A stretch of 64,000 nucleotides of DNA. Origin: Ashinkailepas kermadecensis (taxonomy: Eukaryota > Arthropoda > Thecostraca > Neolepadidae). The stretch spans positions 157,501 to 221,500 of the forward strand of contig JAOTOM010004353.1 of NCBI GenBank assembly GCA_034440615.1, read 5' to 3'. The notes beneath the pieces were generated by a model that worked only from the letters and a program-made list of their open reading frames with translations, made no database searches and was not told the DNA's origin. Positions 45,560 to 56,954 of this stretch are shown here, piece by piece. A program made the position numbers and the translations under genes. Position 1 is the first letter of the stretch. Every line of letters begins with the position of its first letter.

Positions 45560-46440
45560 CAGCACCAACCTTAGCTCTCCGAATATTTTTTAGCGGAAAA
45601 CGTGATGTCGAATAACGGTAGTACAAAAATGGCAACTCCCGATGAAGTTGAACTATCGCCTGGTACTCTTTCATATGGTGTTAATTTTAACGTCACTACG
45701 AGGCGCGCCTTTATGAAGAAAATCATGCACCAAGCATCAGGTCTACTGAGGATCCCGCGTGAATTGACGCTCGCGATATGAGAACACCTCATAACTACTC
45801 CGTCTGCATGAGCAGCAAAACTTCCGAATGCAATACGAATAGGAAAACTGTCGAAAACATAGTTCAGCTTCTCGGATGTTTCGGCATGTGAGAAGCTAGT
45901 TCACAAGTTTTCCTGGCCGCATCGTTCTGGGACGTTTCGCTGCTCACGTAAGCGGGACCACCTGGTGAAGCCCTGGCCGCAGTCCGCTACCACCCACGGC
46001 GACACAACGCGACGGCGGGTACCTCGCAGACACAGCGTGACTCACTGCGGCACAACGAGAGTTCACTTTATTTGGCGCAGTTTCACAGAAACCACCAGAT
46101 CAACTTCAGACGAGCGACTTCCGACACACACCCGCCACAAGTGGCACCGAACGTAGCCGGCATCGGTGACTGTCCACAGCACAACCAGACAGCACCAGAA
46201 CTGGAGCGTGCCGACAGCACCCAACAGTTTGGTTGGTTATTTGGATTTACGGGAGCATCGATTGCGTTGTTCATACAGCCGACAGAACCCAACACAATGA
46301 CGCACAACCACCAGTGCCCGCATTACGTTCGTCGACCGGGCCCGGGCGGGGCAGGGGAGCGGAAATACGCACAAAATCTCCAGAATAAAATATCTACCAA
46401 ACAAAGGTCAAAATAGAGACGTAGCGAGATAGCCAGCAGA
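45560..46440. other. No recognisable gene
   Basis: Neither strand shows a protein family I know. Short open frames only. Confidence 0.4.
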
Positions 46441-46526
46441 CGCAGTGCCGATGCCCACACAAGTGGCGGCAGACATCAGCCCTGATCGCCACAGTCGGAC
46501 TGATCACCACGGGCCTCGACCACAAC

Positions 46527-46684
46527 TGGGTCGGCCTCTGCCACCACAGGGTCGGCCTCTGCCACCACAGGGTCGGCCTCGACCACCACAGGGTCGGCCT
46601 CGACCACCACAGGACCGGCCTCTACCACCACAGGACCGGCCTCTACCACCACAGGGGTCGGCCTCTACCACCACAGGATCGGCC
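46527..46684. repeat. 21-bp minisatellite just downstream of FKBP
   Basis: About seven units of roughly 21-22 bp, with GGGTCGGCCTCTGCCACCACA changing gradually to GGACCGGCCTCTACCACCACA. It ends 38 bp from the stop codon of the minus-strand FKBP gene, so it may lie in that gene's 3' UTR. Confidence 0.88.
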
Positions 46685-46722
46685 GCACCCGGAGTCCGGG
46701 TCGCGCGGCACACCAGCGCCGC

Positions 46723-47928
46723 CTAGTAGCCGATGCTCAGAATCTCGATCTCGAAGTTGAGCGTGGCGTTGCTGGGGATGCCCCAGGCGGGGAAGCCGCT
46801 GACGCCGTAGCCCTTGTGCGGCGACATGATGAGACGGGCCACCTCGCCCTGCGCCATCGTCAGGCAGCCCTCGTCCCAGCCGGCGATCACCTTGCCCAGG
46901 CCCACCTGGAAGGTGAAGGGCTGCTGGCCCGGGTCCTGCGTGCTGTAAACAGAAAAAAGCAAAAGCTGAAAAACGGTATGTCGCCCACGTTCTGAAGTTG
47001 GCTATGTTTTTCACGATTCAATGCATCTAATGAAAGGCTGCCAAATTGTTACCTTTTGAACCCAACAATGCCACATACTTTGCATGGCATTGTTACATAT
47101 TTTGCACTCCTTTGCACGGCATGTCGGTCTCGTGAAGTTTGATAATTTTATATATATTGCAAATCGACATTATCCCCATGTTTTGGTACATAAATCATAC
47201 ATATCATACTTTTGTAGTGTTTAGTCCTGACTTCATACTCATTTGCAAGTGAGGAATTGATCCATCAACATTTTCATCCTTCTTTCTTTTCTCCTTCATT
47301 CTTCGTTTCCTCTCCTTTCTTTATACTTTCAAATTTTCCTTCGTCCATCAACCATGCACACTACACAACTGAAATGAAAACAAGGGGAACAAGACAGAAG
47401 AGAACACAACTTGAGGTTATCCATGCAAAAGAGCTTGGGTGCAATGCTGAAGCAGTAACACCCTGTTCTCTAGTGGGTAGAAGTGAGGATGGCAATCAGG
47501 ACACCATCAAATATCCTGCATTCTAAAAAGCACGAACGTTGCCGTGCCTCGACACGTGGCTCCGTGGGGCGGGGATGGCCGAATGGTTAAGGTGCTGAAC
47601 TTTGGATACCAAAGGTCCCAGGTTCAAAACTCTCACCATCCGGGACATTTCCCAATCCCGCGGCGAAACAGTGTGGGCGGCGCCATCAGGCGCGATCTTG
47701 CATAAAGTGCGTCAAGAGCCATCCAATAAACAAGCAAACAGACAGACGCGTGGCTCCGCAACGGCTCGTCCGCCACTCACCTCCAGAACTTTTTGGGTGG
47801 GTTTCCGTGCAGCTGGCCGATGCACTGGACCGTGATGATGTCGCCCGGCCTTGGCCGCGGCCCCATGCCGGGCCGCAGCACCTGCTTCACCACGCCCTCA
47901 GACACTTGCTCCAGGCCTGCCATGTCGT
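46723..47928 (-). CDS. FKBP12-like peptidyl-prolyl cis-trans isomerase, two coding exons
   Basis: Coding exon A (ATG at 47923, to 47781) and exon B (46942-46723) join through GT-AG borders: GGAG|GTGAGTGG as donor and TTTCTGTTTACAG|CACG as acceptor. Together they give 120 residues and a stop, close to the 108 of human FKBP12. Seen: VSEGVVKQVLRPGMGPRPRPGD, FWSTQDPGQQPFTF, KVIAGWDEG, VARLIMSP, GYG, FPAWGIP and LNFEIEIL. Residues of the FK506/proline pocket (F of PFTF, V-I and W of KVIAGW, Y of GYG, F of LNFEIE) are present. It should catalyse X-Pro isomerisation in the cytosol. An AG just before the ATG (exon edge at 47928, pyrimidine-rich stretch upstream) suggests a non-coding first exon. FWST and FPAWGI resemble plant-type FKBP12 more than the vertebrate form. 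Confidence 0.92.
46943..47780 (-). other. Intron of the FKBP gene
   Basis: An 838-bp phase-2 intron with consensus donor and acceptor. It contains a tRNA-derived SINE in the opposite orientation and AT-rich sequence, with no other coding signal. Confidence 0.88.
47555..47758 (+). mobile_element. tRNA-derived SINE in the FKBP intron
   Basis: The body (47565-47748, 184 bp) has an A-box TGGCCGAATGGTTAAGG and B-box AGGTTCAAAACTC. Its tRNA-like head starts GGGGATGG and ends CCATCC, allowing six acceptor pairs. Exact 10-bp direct repeats CGTGGCTCCG flank it (47555-47564 and 47749-47758). The tail CCAATAAACAAGCAAACAG resembles the CCAATAACC tail of the SINE at 21.4 kb, so both may share a mobilising LINE. 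A box spacing and lack of a clean cloverleaf argue against a functional tRNA gene. Confidence 0.85.
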
Positions 47929-49600
47929 CTGAAAGCGTGCAAAAACAGGCGGCCGGTGACAACGTGATCGGCACACCGGCCGAGGTGTGGCCTTCTCTTG
48001 GTGGAAGCATGAACAGGAGTCGCCGTTATTGCATATCTAACTGGTTTACACGACAAAACACTAACACCCAACTGATTAGAAAAATCTTCAGTTAATAAAA
48101 AAAATTATTGCATTTTTAATGACCTTTGTTTAATGCAATCTGATGTCAGGATTGTTTAATGCAATCTTATGAATGTGCTTAACATATGACCACTCATTTC
48201 CTCTGCAAATGCATACTTTCAGTTGGGAGGCAAAAAAACATCCAAAAAGCAACTTAGAGTGGGGTAATATAGCATAAAGTCCTTGCTTAACGTAGTCTAG
48301 CCTTCCATGCAAGTAAACACTTTTTTAATGGTAAATTTCCAAACAAGTTTCACTTCTGATAAATTTTCAACTTAGAAAATCCAACCTAACCTAACCTAGC
48401 ACAAGCTATGTTGGAATAAACAAATATTTAAAGAAAATTCCCCCAATATTTTTTTAACCCTTTCTAACTTACAACAAAAGCCTAACCTAACCTAACCTAA
48501 CCAATTCTAACCCCTTTGTTTGCTTCATATAGGTAAAATGTGTGTAAAACTTGTTTAATGATTACATTCAACTGCCATAATACCAATTTTCCATCCATAT
48601 GCCATACCTCACGAGGAACTTTACACTCAGACCTTTATCACATGAAATCCTCCCAAAACCATCTCACCAAACTAAATTATGGTTCCACCAAGAAAACAGG
48701 AGCACTCATTGTTGCCTCGTCAGCCATAGTAATTCCATACAGCTGTGATTTTACATTAACCCTCCCCGTCTTTCCGGTCATATCCTAACACACGGTCCCG
48801 GGGGTTGATACAACCCCCTCTATTCTCCAATCTAAGCATTGCACGAAAACGAAAGAAGTGTCATTGGAAAGCACTAGACGAGTTGGGACAGACACCACCC
48901 CCAAAATTTTATCCCCAAAAAGTGACGTCACTGGGGGGCCTAGGTTTTCACGACTTCATCATGTTTTTGGCTCCGGGGAGTTCATTTTGGGGGAGATTTG
49001 AAGAAAAAATTTATTTGGAATCAGAAAAGGAAGGCGAAATGGACCATGACCATAAATGTGTTTCCCACCCAAGAATTATTTGGGCTTTAGTGTGCTTCGA
49101 CTGCACTGGTCATTTAGCCCCACCCAAGAATACAGATTTTATTTTTAAATTTCAAATTTTGAGTTCAATTTTCTTTAATTTTTATTTTTATCATGGGCAA
49201 AAATTGAGCGGACCGAAAAACGTTGTTTAAAGTCAACTTGCTCTCATAAAAAAAAATGTTTATGTCCCTGTCTAGTGTGTTAGTGTTTTCATCTCTTTAT
49301 TTAAATTTTGTCAGTTGTTTAGTGAGTTATTTATTCTTTCTTTAAAACCACACCACTTGTCAATTTTCTGCACAGCGACCTCGTGTCAGGTGTTGACCAG
49401 TGTCAAGTGTTGATTGCCTATTGTGTGGTGTCAATTGTCTATTGAGTTAAGAATAGGTGGCTTGTGTTGTTCTTGTGTGAGCTTCAAGTGCTTTTGACAC
49501 AAGTGCATTTTTTAAAAAAGCAGTGGATTAGCTTGTAAGTGCTGCATAGGAACTAGCATACATCTAAGCTTTGTCAGTTATTTTTATCTGCTTCGTTATT
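47929..49600. other. FKBP upstream region and unassigned sequence
   Basis: Likely holds the FKBP promoter and first exon, which I cannot place. Two interstitial (CCTAA)n tracts occur. At 48755-48830 there is a TTAACCCTCCC start with facing GGGGG/CCCCC runs that resembles the piggyBac-like ends at 43.8 kb, but no matching right end is clear. Confidence 0.4.
48383..48505. repeat. Interstitial telomere-like (CCTAA)n tracts
   Basis: Short runs of CCTAA at about 48386-48401 and 48481-48502, with another at 53973-53994. TTAGG is the common arthropod telomere unit. These runs are short (three to five units) and interstitial. Confidence 0.8.
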
Positions 49601-49666
49601 TTGTCTTATCATGTTGTAGCAAGTCACTTTTCAATATAAATATAGGAATAAGCTGCAGCCTGTAGG

Positions 49667-50610
49667 ATGGTTTCTACCAGGATGCAGGCACTAGAGGAGG
49701 TTAGGGCCCTTAAGGCAGAGCTTTCCAAGCTCAAGGCTGCCCTTGTTGCACAGGGTAGGCAAGAAAAGGCAACACATAGGGGTCAATCTGTAGCAGGGGC
49801 ATCCTATGCCCAGGTGGTCACAGGCCACCAGGTAACTGAGGCTTCCCCTGCTGTGGGGGTGGCTGGGATATCTGTAGAGGAAAGTGTTCCTAGTGAACAG
49901 AATATTTCTAGTTGTGGCAGCTCACATGAGGGGAAGTGGTTTAAAGTCAGGGGGTGGAGGATTTGGAGGCATGAGCCTAAGCAAGGTGTCAGTGAGTGGC
50001 AGGCGGCAGGTGGTAGGAGTGGGAGGCAACCTAGTCGAGCAGCTCAGCAGGCAGGCATAGTAACATCGAATAGGTTCCAGGCATTGGAGGACTTCCCCCA
50101 GGATAGTAGCAAGGAGACAGTGCTGGTCGTAGGCGACTCGTGTGCGGCATTTAGATAGGGTGTTCTGCAGAGGTCAGAGGGGCAGGAGGTGCATCACCAG
50201 GCCTGGTGCCAACGTCAAAGACCTGGTGCCAGTGGTGGCACAGGCCACCAGTGAGCACCAGTTTAGTGCAGTTGTAGTGCAGGTAGGAGTAAATAGCACA
50301 GGTCCTGCTAGGAGCGAGTAGCTGCTGCAGGACTACAGGGCCCTTCCGGCCACCCTGAAGCAAAGCAATATCAGAGTCATTGTGATGGCTATTCTGCCAA
50401 GGGCTGGAGTCTCCCCTGAGTGGAGCTCTAGGGCACTGGCAGCCAATGCCAGGGTAGGTAAGCTCTGCAATGAGTTGGGTTTGACCCTTGTTGACAAGTG
50501 GTGCAGGTTTTATGGCTCGTGGGACCTCTATCAGAAGGATGGCCTGCACTTCTCCGAGAAGGGGGTGCATGTGTTAAGCAAAGTATATGGGCATGTCCTT
50601 CAGGGAAACT
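49667..50610 (+). pseudogene. LINE ORF1: coiled coil plus SGNH esterase domain
   Basis: From the methionine at 49667: a leucine/lysine heptad-like stretch (LEEVRALKAELSKLKAAL) predicted as coiled coil, a variable middle, SNRFQALED, and VLVVGDS, the nucleophile motif of an SGNH hydrolase. A frame change near 50145 follows. The second half resumes as VIVMAILPRAGVSPEW and ends with DGLHFSEKGVHVLSK, the D-x-x-H end of the esterase. An esterase in ORF1 is known for CR1-type LINEs. There is also a stop near 50320. Confidence 0.82.
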
Positions 50611-50805
50611 AGACAATGGGGTGGGGAGGGAAGAAGTGGCATTGGCATCTCAGGGATATGCCAATAGTGACAGCCTAGACGATAGAACCTCACAGTCAGC
50701 AAATAGAGACAGCAGTAGTTCAGGGGGGCAGAGTGGTAGCTCATGCAGAGATGAAAGAGCTACTCAACATTAAAAAGCCAAAGCTGGTTATGGAACATAT
50801 GTTAA

Positions 50806-52985
50806 GTGTATGATGCTCAATGCTCAGAGTATTTGATCCAAATTTGTGAGTTCAAGTGTTATGTTGCTGAGGAGGAACCAGATTTTGTTTCCATTACTGA
50901 GGCATGGGTCAGTGAGAGGTATTTTGGGGATAACTTGCAGGACTATGAGATCCAGGGATACAATGTGTTCTCGTGCAATAGGTGCCCAGCAGTGAAAGGG
51001 GGTGGTGGAATGCCCTATGTGAACAGCTTATTCAGTTCTCAAAAAGTAGCAGATAGGGTAAAACATGTGTGGAGTCCATTTGGCTCGATGTTGCTGTGGG
51101 AAAAGGCAACAACAATAAACTGAGGATAGGAGCTTTGTACCGATCAGGAACCTGGCCACATTCTCAGCAACTGGAGCTTGATAAGGTGATTTGCGAGGAA
51201 ATCAGTAGAAACTTTCAGAGGAAATGCCTTATTCTTGTTGCCTTTAATATAAAAGGATATGAAAATGTTGGTGTTGGCTCCCGATCGTGCAAACTGTTTA
51301 GGAACTGCCTTGAAGAGGACCTGTTCTTACACCAGTTTGTAACAGAACCAACTAGGCAGGGCTCATTCTTGGACCTTGTCTTCTCAGATTTAAGTGATTT
51401 AGTTCAAGACTTGACTGTAGGAGAAACTCTGGGAAGAAGTGATCATAACATAGTGAGATTCAAGGCACAAGTTGTGGGCACAATGAAGGATAATTTGGCA
51501 AAGGTTCCAAATTTTAACACAACAGACTCTGACTTCATGAGAGCGGCTTTAAGTGCCATAGAATGGGAAGAAGAATTCTCCAATTTAAATGCCTGTGAAA
51601 TGTGGGAAAAGTTCAAATCTTACTTGAGGAAATTCAGATTAGACATGTCCCCCAAAAGCAAAGGTGCAAAGGAAGGGTAGGAAAGCCAGCATGGCTTATG
51701 CCAGATTTGATAAGAGCAATCAAGGCTGAGAAAGATGCGTTTAGAGTGTTTAAGGAAGCTTCAAATATTGTAAATCTAAGGTCGTATCAAAAAGCTAGAC
51801 ACTGAAGCAGAAAACCAGAGCAGCAAAGTGAGCAAAATAATTGGATTTGGCTAGGAACTGTAATGGGGACAGTAAAAAGTTCTTTAGTTTCTACAAGCTA
51901 AGTAAAGTTTCAAGCACAATTGGTCCACTGGAAGTAAATGGAACTATATTGAATGAGGATGGTGAGATGGTCGAGGAGCTGAGCAAGCAGTTTAAATCAG
52001 TGTTTACATTGGAGGATGTGACTAATCTGCCAACTGTACACCACAGTTCAGTGACAGGTGATCATATAAGCAATGTTGATTTCATTGATAGTGATGTTTG
52101 TGTTCAATTATATCAGGAAAATAAAGCCAAACAAGGCAGCTGGCCCAGATGGAATTTATGCTAGGGTATTGCGGGAAGCTGAAAAGGAAATGGCAATTCC
52201 ACTTAGTATAATATTTTGTAGATCAGTTTCACGAAATGAAATTCCAACAGATTGGAAAAGGGCAAATGTATTTCCTATTTTTAAGAAAGGAGAGGGAAAG
52301 TTGAAAATTATAGGCCGGTAAACCTCACATTCCTAGTCTGCAAGGTACTCGAATCAATTATCAAGGATAGAATAGTTTTCTGGAAGGTAACAGATTGCGG
52401 TTTAGGGGCGCATCGACTGCAGAGGTCATGCAGCAAGGTAACATATTGATTCAAGATACTCAACATGGGTTTAGAAAAGGGTGATTGTGTCTCACAAATC
52501 TATTTGACTTTTTGAATTTTGCTACAGAACAATTTGATCAGGTTGATGTAGCATATCTTGACTTTAGTAAGGCCTTTGACAAGGTACCCCATAAATAGTT
52601 AATGATGCAGCTTCAGGGCCATGGTATTGCAGGTAGCATCCTAAAATGGATAGAGTTGTGGCTTTCAGATAGACAGCAGAGAGTGATGCTAAATGGTACA
52701 AAGTCATCATGGCAAAATGTTCTTAGTGGAGTACCCCAGGGGTCAGTACTGGGGCCACTATTATTTGTTATATTTGCAAATAACATTGAAAGTGGCAGTA
52801 AGGTTTTGAAATTTGCAGATGATTTGAAGGTCTTTAGGGCAAAACAGGACACAAAGAGCAGGTCTCACTGCAGAAAGACTTAGACGAGCTTGTGAAGTGG
52901 TCTGAAAAATGGCAAATGAAATTTAATTTTGATAAGTGCAAAATCATGCATGTAGGTAGGAAGCATATGAAGGCTCCATACTTCA
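50806..52985 (+). pseudogene. LINE ORF2: endonuclease and reverse transcriptase
   Basis: Endonuclease motifs: EPDFVSITEAWVSE, SIWLDVAV, LRIGALYRSGT, LILVAFNIKG where the usual GDFN is changed to VAFN, and GRSDHNIVRFKA. RT motifs: IRKIKPNKAAGPDGIYARVL (52107-52167), PTDWKRANVFPIF, YLDFSKAFDKVPH, LSGVPQGSVLGPLLF and FADD (near 52815), then KWQMKFNFDKCKIMHVG. At least five frame changes or stops interrupt it. Loss of the endonuclease aspartate fits an inactive copy. Confidence 0.87.
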
Positions 52986-53000
52986 TGGGTGGCCAAGAAC

Positions 53001-53473
53001 TAGCCTCGTGGTGAGTCGGTGACTAGCTTAGCCTCGTGGTGAATCGGTTGTGCTGCAGTATCTCAGATAATTATCAAGCTTTCTTTTGAGGACAAACATT
53101 CAAGTTCATAATTTTTCTGACAACACTGTCGTTCCCAGCCGGGTTAAATGCTGAAATTGTTGTTGCACGAATTCCACTGCCACAAGATCAATTGTATCAA
53201 ACGCCATTGACTTAAAAATAATCATTTGCAGTGGAGATGAGCGATCGCATCGTCTTCATCGCGTCAGAAAGCATACTATTGCAAAACAAATCTTTAAAAA
53301 TTTAATTTTACCTTGATCTTAATATTTACCGCAATTGCACCTAGGGAATTCAAACCTTGACCTCGCAGGAACGTGTGACACGAACCCCACCACCCACCGA
53401 AGTTGAATTCTTAGTGTCCCATAATGCTCATGATAACCCTCACGAAAGCACAAAATGGCAGGTAAATTTTCCT
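53001..53473. other. Spacer with dispersed repeat fragments
   Basis: A short tandem AGCCTCGTGGTGA(G/A)TCGGT occurs at 52995-53048. Around 53215-53260 there is an AATCATTTGCAGTGGAGATGAGCGATCGCATCG stretch-like repeat similar to 37320-37360. No gene. Confidence 0.45.
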
Positions 53474-53857
53474 TAAAAGGTATTTTTGGAATTTGTGGAT
53501 TTTTTCTTCGGAATACTATGTTTATGACCGTGATTCGGAAGACGCGATCACTCGTTTTCTCCGTAAATGCTTACTTCTCGGTTAATCTTAGCGATAATTT
53601 CTATAATGCGCCATATATGCCACACTGCTGTTCTTTGTTCCGTAATTTATCCATCCCTCACTTCACGTTTGTACTTACTTTTGTTTTGGGAATTTTGGGA
53701 TTTTTTTTTCGGAATACTATATTTATGAACGTGATTCGGAAGATACGATCCCTCGTTTTCTCCTTAAATGCTTACCTCTCGGTTAATCGTAGCGATAATT
53801 ACTATAATGCGCCATATATGCCACACCGCTGTTCTTTGTTCCATAATTTATCCATCC
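53474..53857. repeat. Two tandem left arms of the foldback family
   Basis: Segments 53474-53662 and 53684-53857 each match the left arm of the 25.3-kb palindrome (TTCGGAATACTATG, CTCGTTTTCTCC, GCCATATATGCCACAC, ATTTATCCATCCC). Confidence 0.85.
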
Positions 53858-54203
53858 CCAGAACGCCGAAAAAAACTAAACAGACAGCACGGCTCAGAGT
53901 CGGCTTGTGCTCGGTCTTGTCTTGCCTCACGGCTTCCAACAAGTAGTATGATAATTAATAATTAAATAGGAAAACCTAACCTAACCTAACCTAGCGTAAT
54001 ACAATCGACTCTTATCTAAACTAATATAAACTCATATATTATAATTTAAAAATACAAGCGTAATATTTATCGTGACGTCATCCGAACATCATGGCCCCGA
54101 GCCGTGCTGTCTGTTTAATTTTTTCGGTGTTCTAGTCGAATAGTAATGGTGTCATCTATGTGGCAAAGAGGCGGAAATTAAGCATTTTCGACGTGAAAAA
54201 GTG

Positions 54204-54333
54204 TTGAATGAACTGCGTGAAGTGTTGAATGTCCCTTTAATCACGTCTGAGAAGTGCCAGGTGAGGGATGGATAAATTTTGTAACGAAGAACAGCGGTGT
54301 GGCATATATGGCGCATTATAGAAATTATCACTG
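54204..54333. repeat. Right arm of the foldback family
   Basis: Matches the right arm of the 25.3-kb palindrome: GTTGAATGTCCCTTTAATC, GAGGGATGGATAAATT, GTGTGGCATATATGGCGCA. Opposite orientation to the two arms upstream. Confidence 0.83.
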
Positions 54334-56248
54334 GCTGTTGGCTGAGACGTTCATGCATGAGCGGAACGCGTGCTGCAACGTCGACATACGTTGATTTTAC
54401 TCCAAAGAGCCTGGTGAATTAAACGGGAAACTAATCGCGTCATTAACAAAAATTGCACGCTTTCCTTCCGCTTCCACTTGATTATCTACGTCCATAAAAT
54501 GGTAATTCATGCTCTGCACTCACGAAATTCGTGGACAAATGGGTGACGTCATCTTGTCCATGAAGTTACCAAACATTTCTAAAATCGAAACTCGTGGACA
54601 ACTCAAGCTCCGCCCCCATGTCCATGCAAATCCAAAAAGTTCCCACATCGAAATTCATGGACAGCACAGGCTCCGCCCACTTGTCCATGCAAAGATCAAA
54701 AGTTCTCTGTTTTTGTCCATGGATTAACAAAAAAACATTTCACTTATTTGAGGATGTTTTGTAATATTTGCATGTCCCTCAAAAAGGGCGAGATCCACAA
54801 CGCACCTCCTAGAAGTATCAATATTGTATTCCAACTAGTCTGGGTGTAGCGGATGAAAATGTCCATGTCCATGCAATGCCAAAATGCGCTGATGTCCATG
54901 CAAGTACGATTTTCCAGAATGGGTGCACTTCTCGCTGGCTGATATAGTGCTGAATGAAGTTAATAACGTGTCTAGCTAGTAAAAAGTGGGTACCTTTGGC
55001 AACTACCCACCTGGATATGCTTCTGTGCCATATGTACCCGAGACTAGTAAGTACGCAATTTAATCGATATATTGAAGTACTTTTTTGCTATCAGTCACAG
55101 CTGCAGGGAATAGTTTGGGGTCACAAATGCTATTCTTATTGTTTTGATAGAATTCGCTTCCTATCTAAAATTGATCCATGATGAATTGATGTGCTTATTT
55201 AATAAATTGAGATTTAATCAATATAATATTGTAACCAGTGGTGGAATTAGGGTAGTAAAAATTATGTTTTTCGACTAGACAAGAGGTAAACTCAGTGCAT
55301 TGAATTCCAATTGTAATTCGCGCATTCCCGAGGGCCATGCCCTCATCTCGGTACCTGTGTCTGTAATTCGGACAATTAATATTTTTAGACATCTGCGCAC
55401 TGCATGAACCGCTCTAGACATGTGTTTTCGAGATCGTAACGGATATTACAACAACAACAAGAATACTAAGCATGCCTGTACACATTCCTTCACATTTCAG
55501 ATGCAATTGTCCCCAGCTTGGTGTCTTTTTAAAAAAATAAAATTTATAAATTGTCTCTGGTTGCCTTGAAAAGAAAAAAAAACAGCAGAAGCCGCCGTCA
55601 GAGGCGCCGGACGAGCGAGATAAAGAGGCGGGCTCCGGTGTTGTGTAAACGCGATTGAGCACTGTACTGCGACAGGGAACGTGTGGACGACTACAAATAC
55701 GCTTGTTCGGCAACCTGTGAAGTACTGCACCTCATTGAGTGCAATTTTGCGGACGTGCTTGCATTCTAAAGTATTGTGAAACCTGCGTCGGCAATTTGGC
55801 ACCTGGCATTGAAATGTAGAATGCGTGGTTTGTGTTGAACGGAGGAGCCTGATTGTGGAAATAGTGCCCTTAATTTCGGCATTTGCGTATTGAAAAACAA
55901 TCCTCTTCGGCGGAAATTGAACAATCGATTGAATGAAACAATCTTTTCGGCCGAAATTCGGCTGGACTGCCTAATATAGTGCACGAGCGGGACATCCGTG
56001 AGTCCACACCGTATGAGTCCACCATTCCGACTGTTCGACGTGTGGAAGGTCCTGCAGCGTGACAGCCTCTCATTTGCAGACAATGCCCAGGCCTGGACCG
56101 TTCCGCAATGCTGAGTCGCAGCGGAATATATAGCGGGAAGGGATTCCAGCAATCTCGAGGTTTCATGTGGCTGTAATTTTCGCGGAATGAATTATTATCC
56201 GGTGGAATATGAACTGTTAAATCACTCAGGCTTCCTCTGCACATCTGC
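54334..56248. other. No recognised gene; GTCCATG-rich patch
   Basis: From 54510 to 54910 the word GTCCATG/CATGGAC appears about ten times in both orientations, as at 24.3-24.5 kb. At 55236 there is a CAGTGGTGGAATTAGGG start that looks like a hAT end, without an identified partner. The rest shows no family motif. Confidence 0.45.
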
Positions 56249-56329
56249 GTGGCATTAGGACCGCAAGCCGCAGCCCGATTTTCCGCCCACGAACCAACCC
56301 ACCAAATGGAGACCTCCGATCACGGAACG

Positions 56330-56835
56330 GCACACGAAGCGGCAGTTGTCCTTCACGGACAATCACACGGAGCGGCAGTTGTCCTTCACGGACTTTCACA
56401 CGGAGCGGCAGTTGTCCTTCACGGACCAGCACACGAAGCGGCAGTTGTCCTTCACGGACCAGCACACGAAACGGCAGTTGTCCTTCACGGACAATCACAT
56501 GAAGCGGACGTTGTCCTTCACAGACTATCACACGGAGCGGCAGTTGTCCTTCACGGACTATCACACGAAGCGACAGTTGTCCTTCACGGACAATCACACG
56601 AAGCGACAGTTGTCCTTCACGGACAATCACACGAAGCGACAGTTGTCCTTCACGGACCAGCACACGAAGCGGCAGTTGTCCTTCACGGACCAGCACACGA
56701 AACGGCAGTTGTCCTTCACGGACCAGCACACGAGGCGGCAGTTGTCCTTCACGGACCAGCACACGAAGCGGCAGTAGTCCTTCACGGACCAGCACACGAA
56801 GCGGCAGTTGTCCTTCACGGACTATCACACGAAGT
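56330..56835. repeat. 33-bp minisatellite, about 15 units
   Basis: Units read CGGCAGTTGTCCTTCACGG then ACCAGCACACGAAG or ACAATCACACGAAG. The 33-bp period gives 11-residue repeats in every frame: THEAAVVLHGPA (frame of 56249-56932, plus), HTKRQLSFTDQ, and VREGQLPLRVL (minus). The plus frame at 56249 has a start codon, non-repeat flanks and a stop at 56932. No homology is recognised, so I do not call it a gene. Confidence 0.9.
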
Positions 56836-56954
56836 TGTCGATCGCAACAACATGAAGCCGCCGTCCGACTACAAACAACTGCTACCAGATGCTGTTCCCA
56901 GTGACGTTCAGCTTGCTACAGCTGCACCATAAGAAGCTACAGCTGTCGTCCCTG

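Larger units (their letters stand above)
49600..53000 (+). mobile_element. CR1-like LINE, ORF1 and ORF2 remnants
   Basis: A near-full-length LINE on the plus strand: ORF1 (49667-50610), a short spacer, ORF2 endonuclease (50806-51700), linker and reverse transcriptase (52070-52985). It stops abruptly near 52995 within the RT thumb (YFMGGQEL), so the 3' end is lost. Multiple stops and frameshifts are present. The same family, in opposite orientation, occupies 61069-64000. Confidence 0.88.

Noticed and set aside
47565..47640. Functional tRNA gene in the FKBP intron
   Set aside because: Six acceptor pairs can form, but no clean cloverleaf is seen and a 10-bp target duplication encloses a longer body; it is a SINE.
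48755..49290. Second piggyBac-like or Harbinger-like element
   Set aside because: The left side resembles the 43.8-kb element, and CTAACACAC recurs inverted near 49275, but no consistent direct target duplication could be found.
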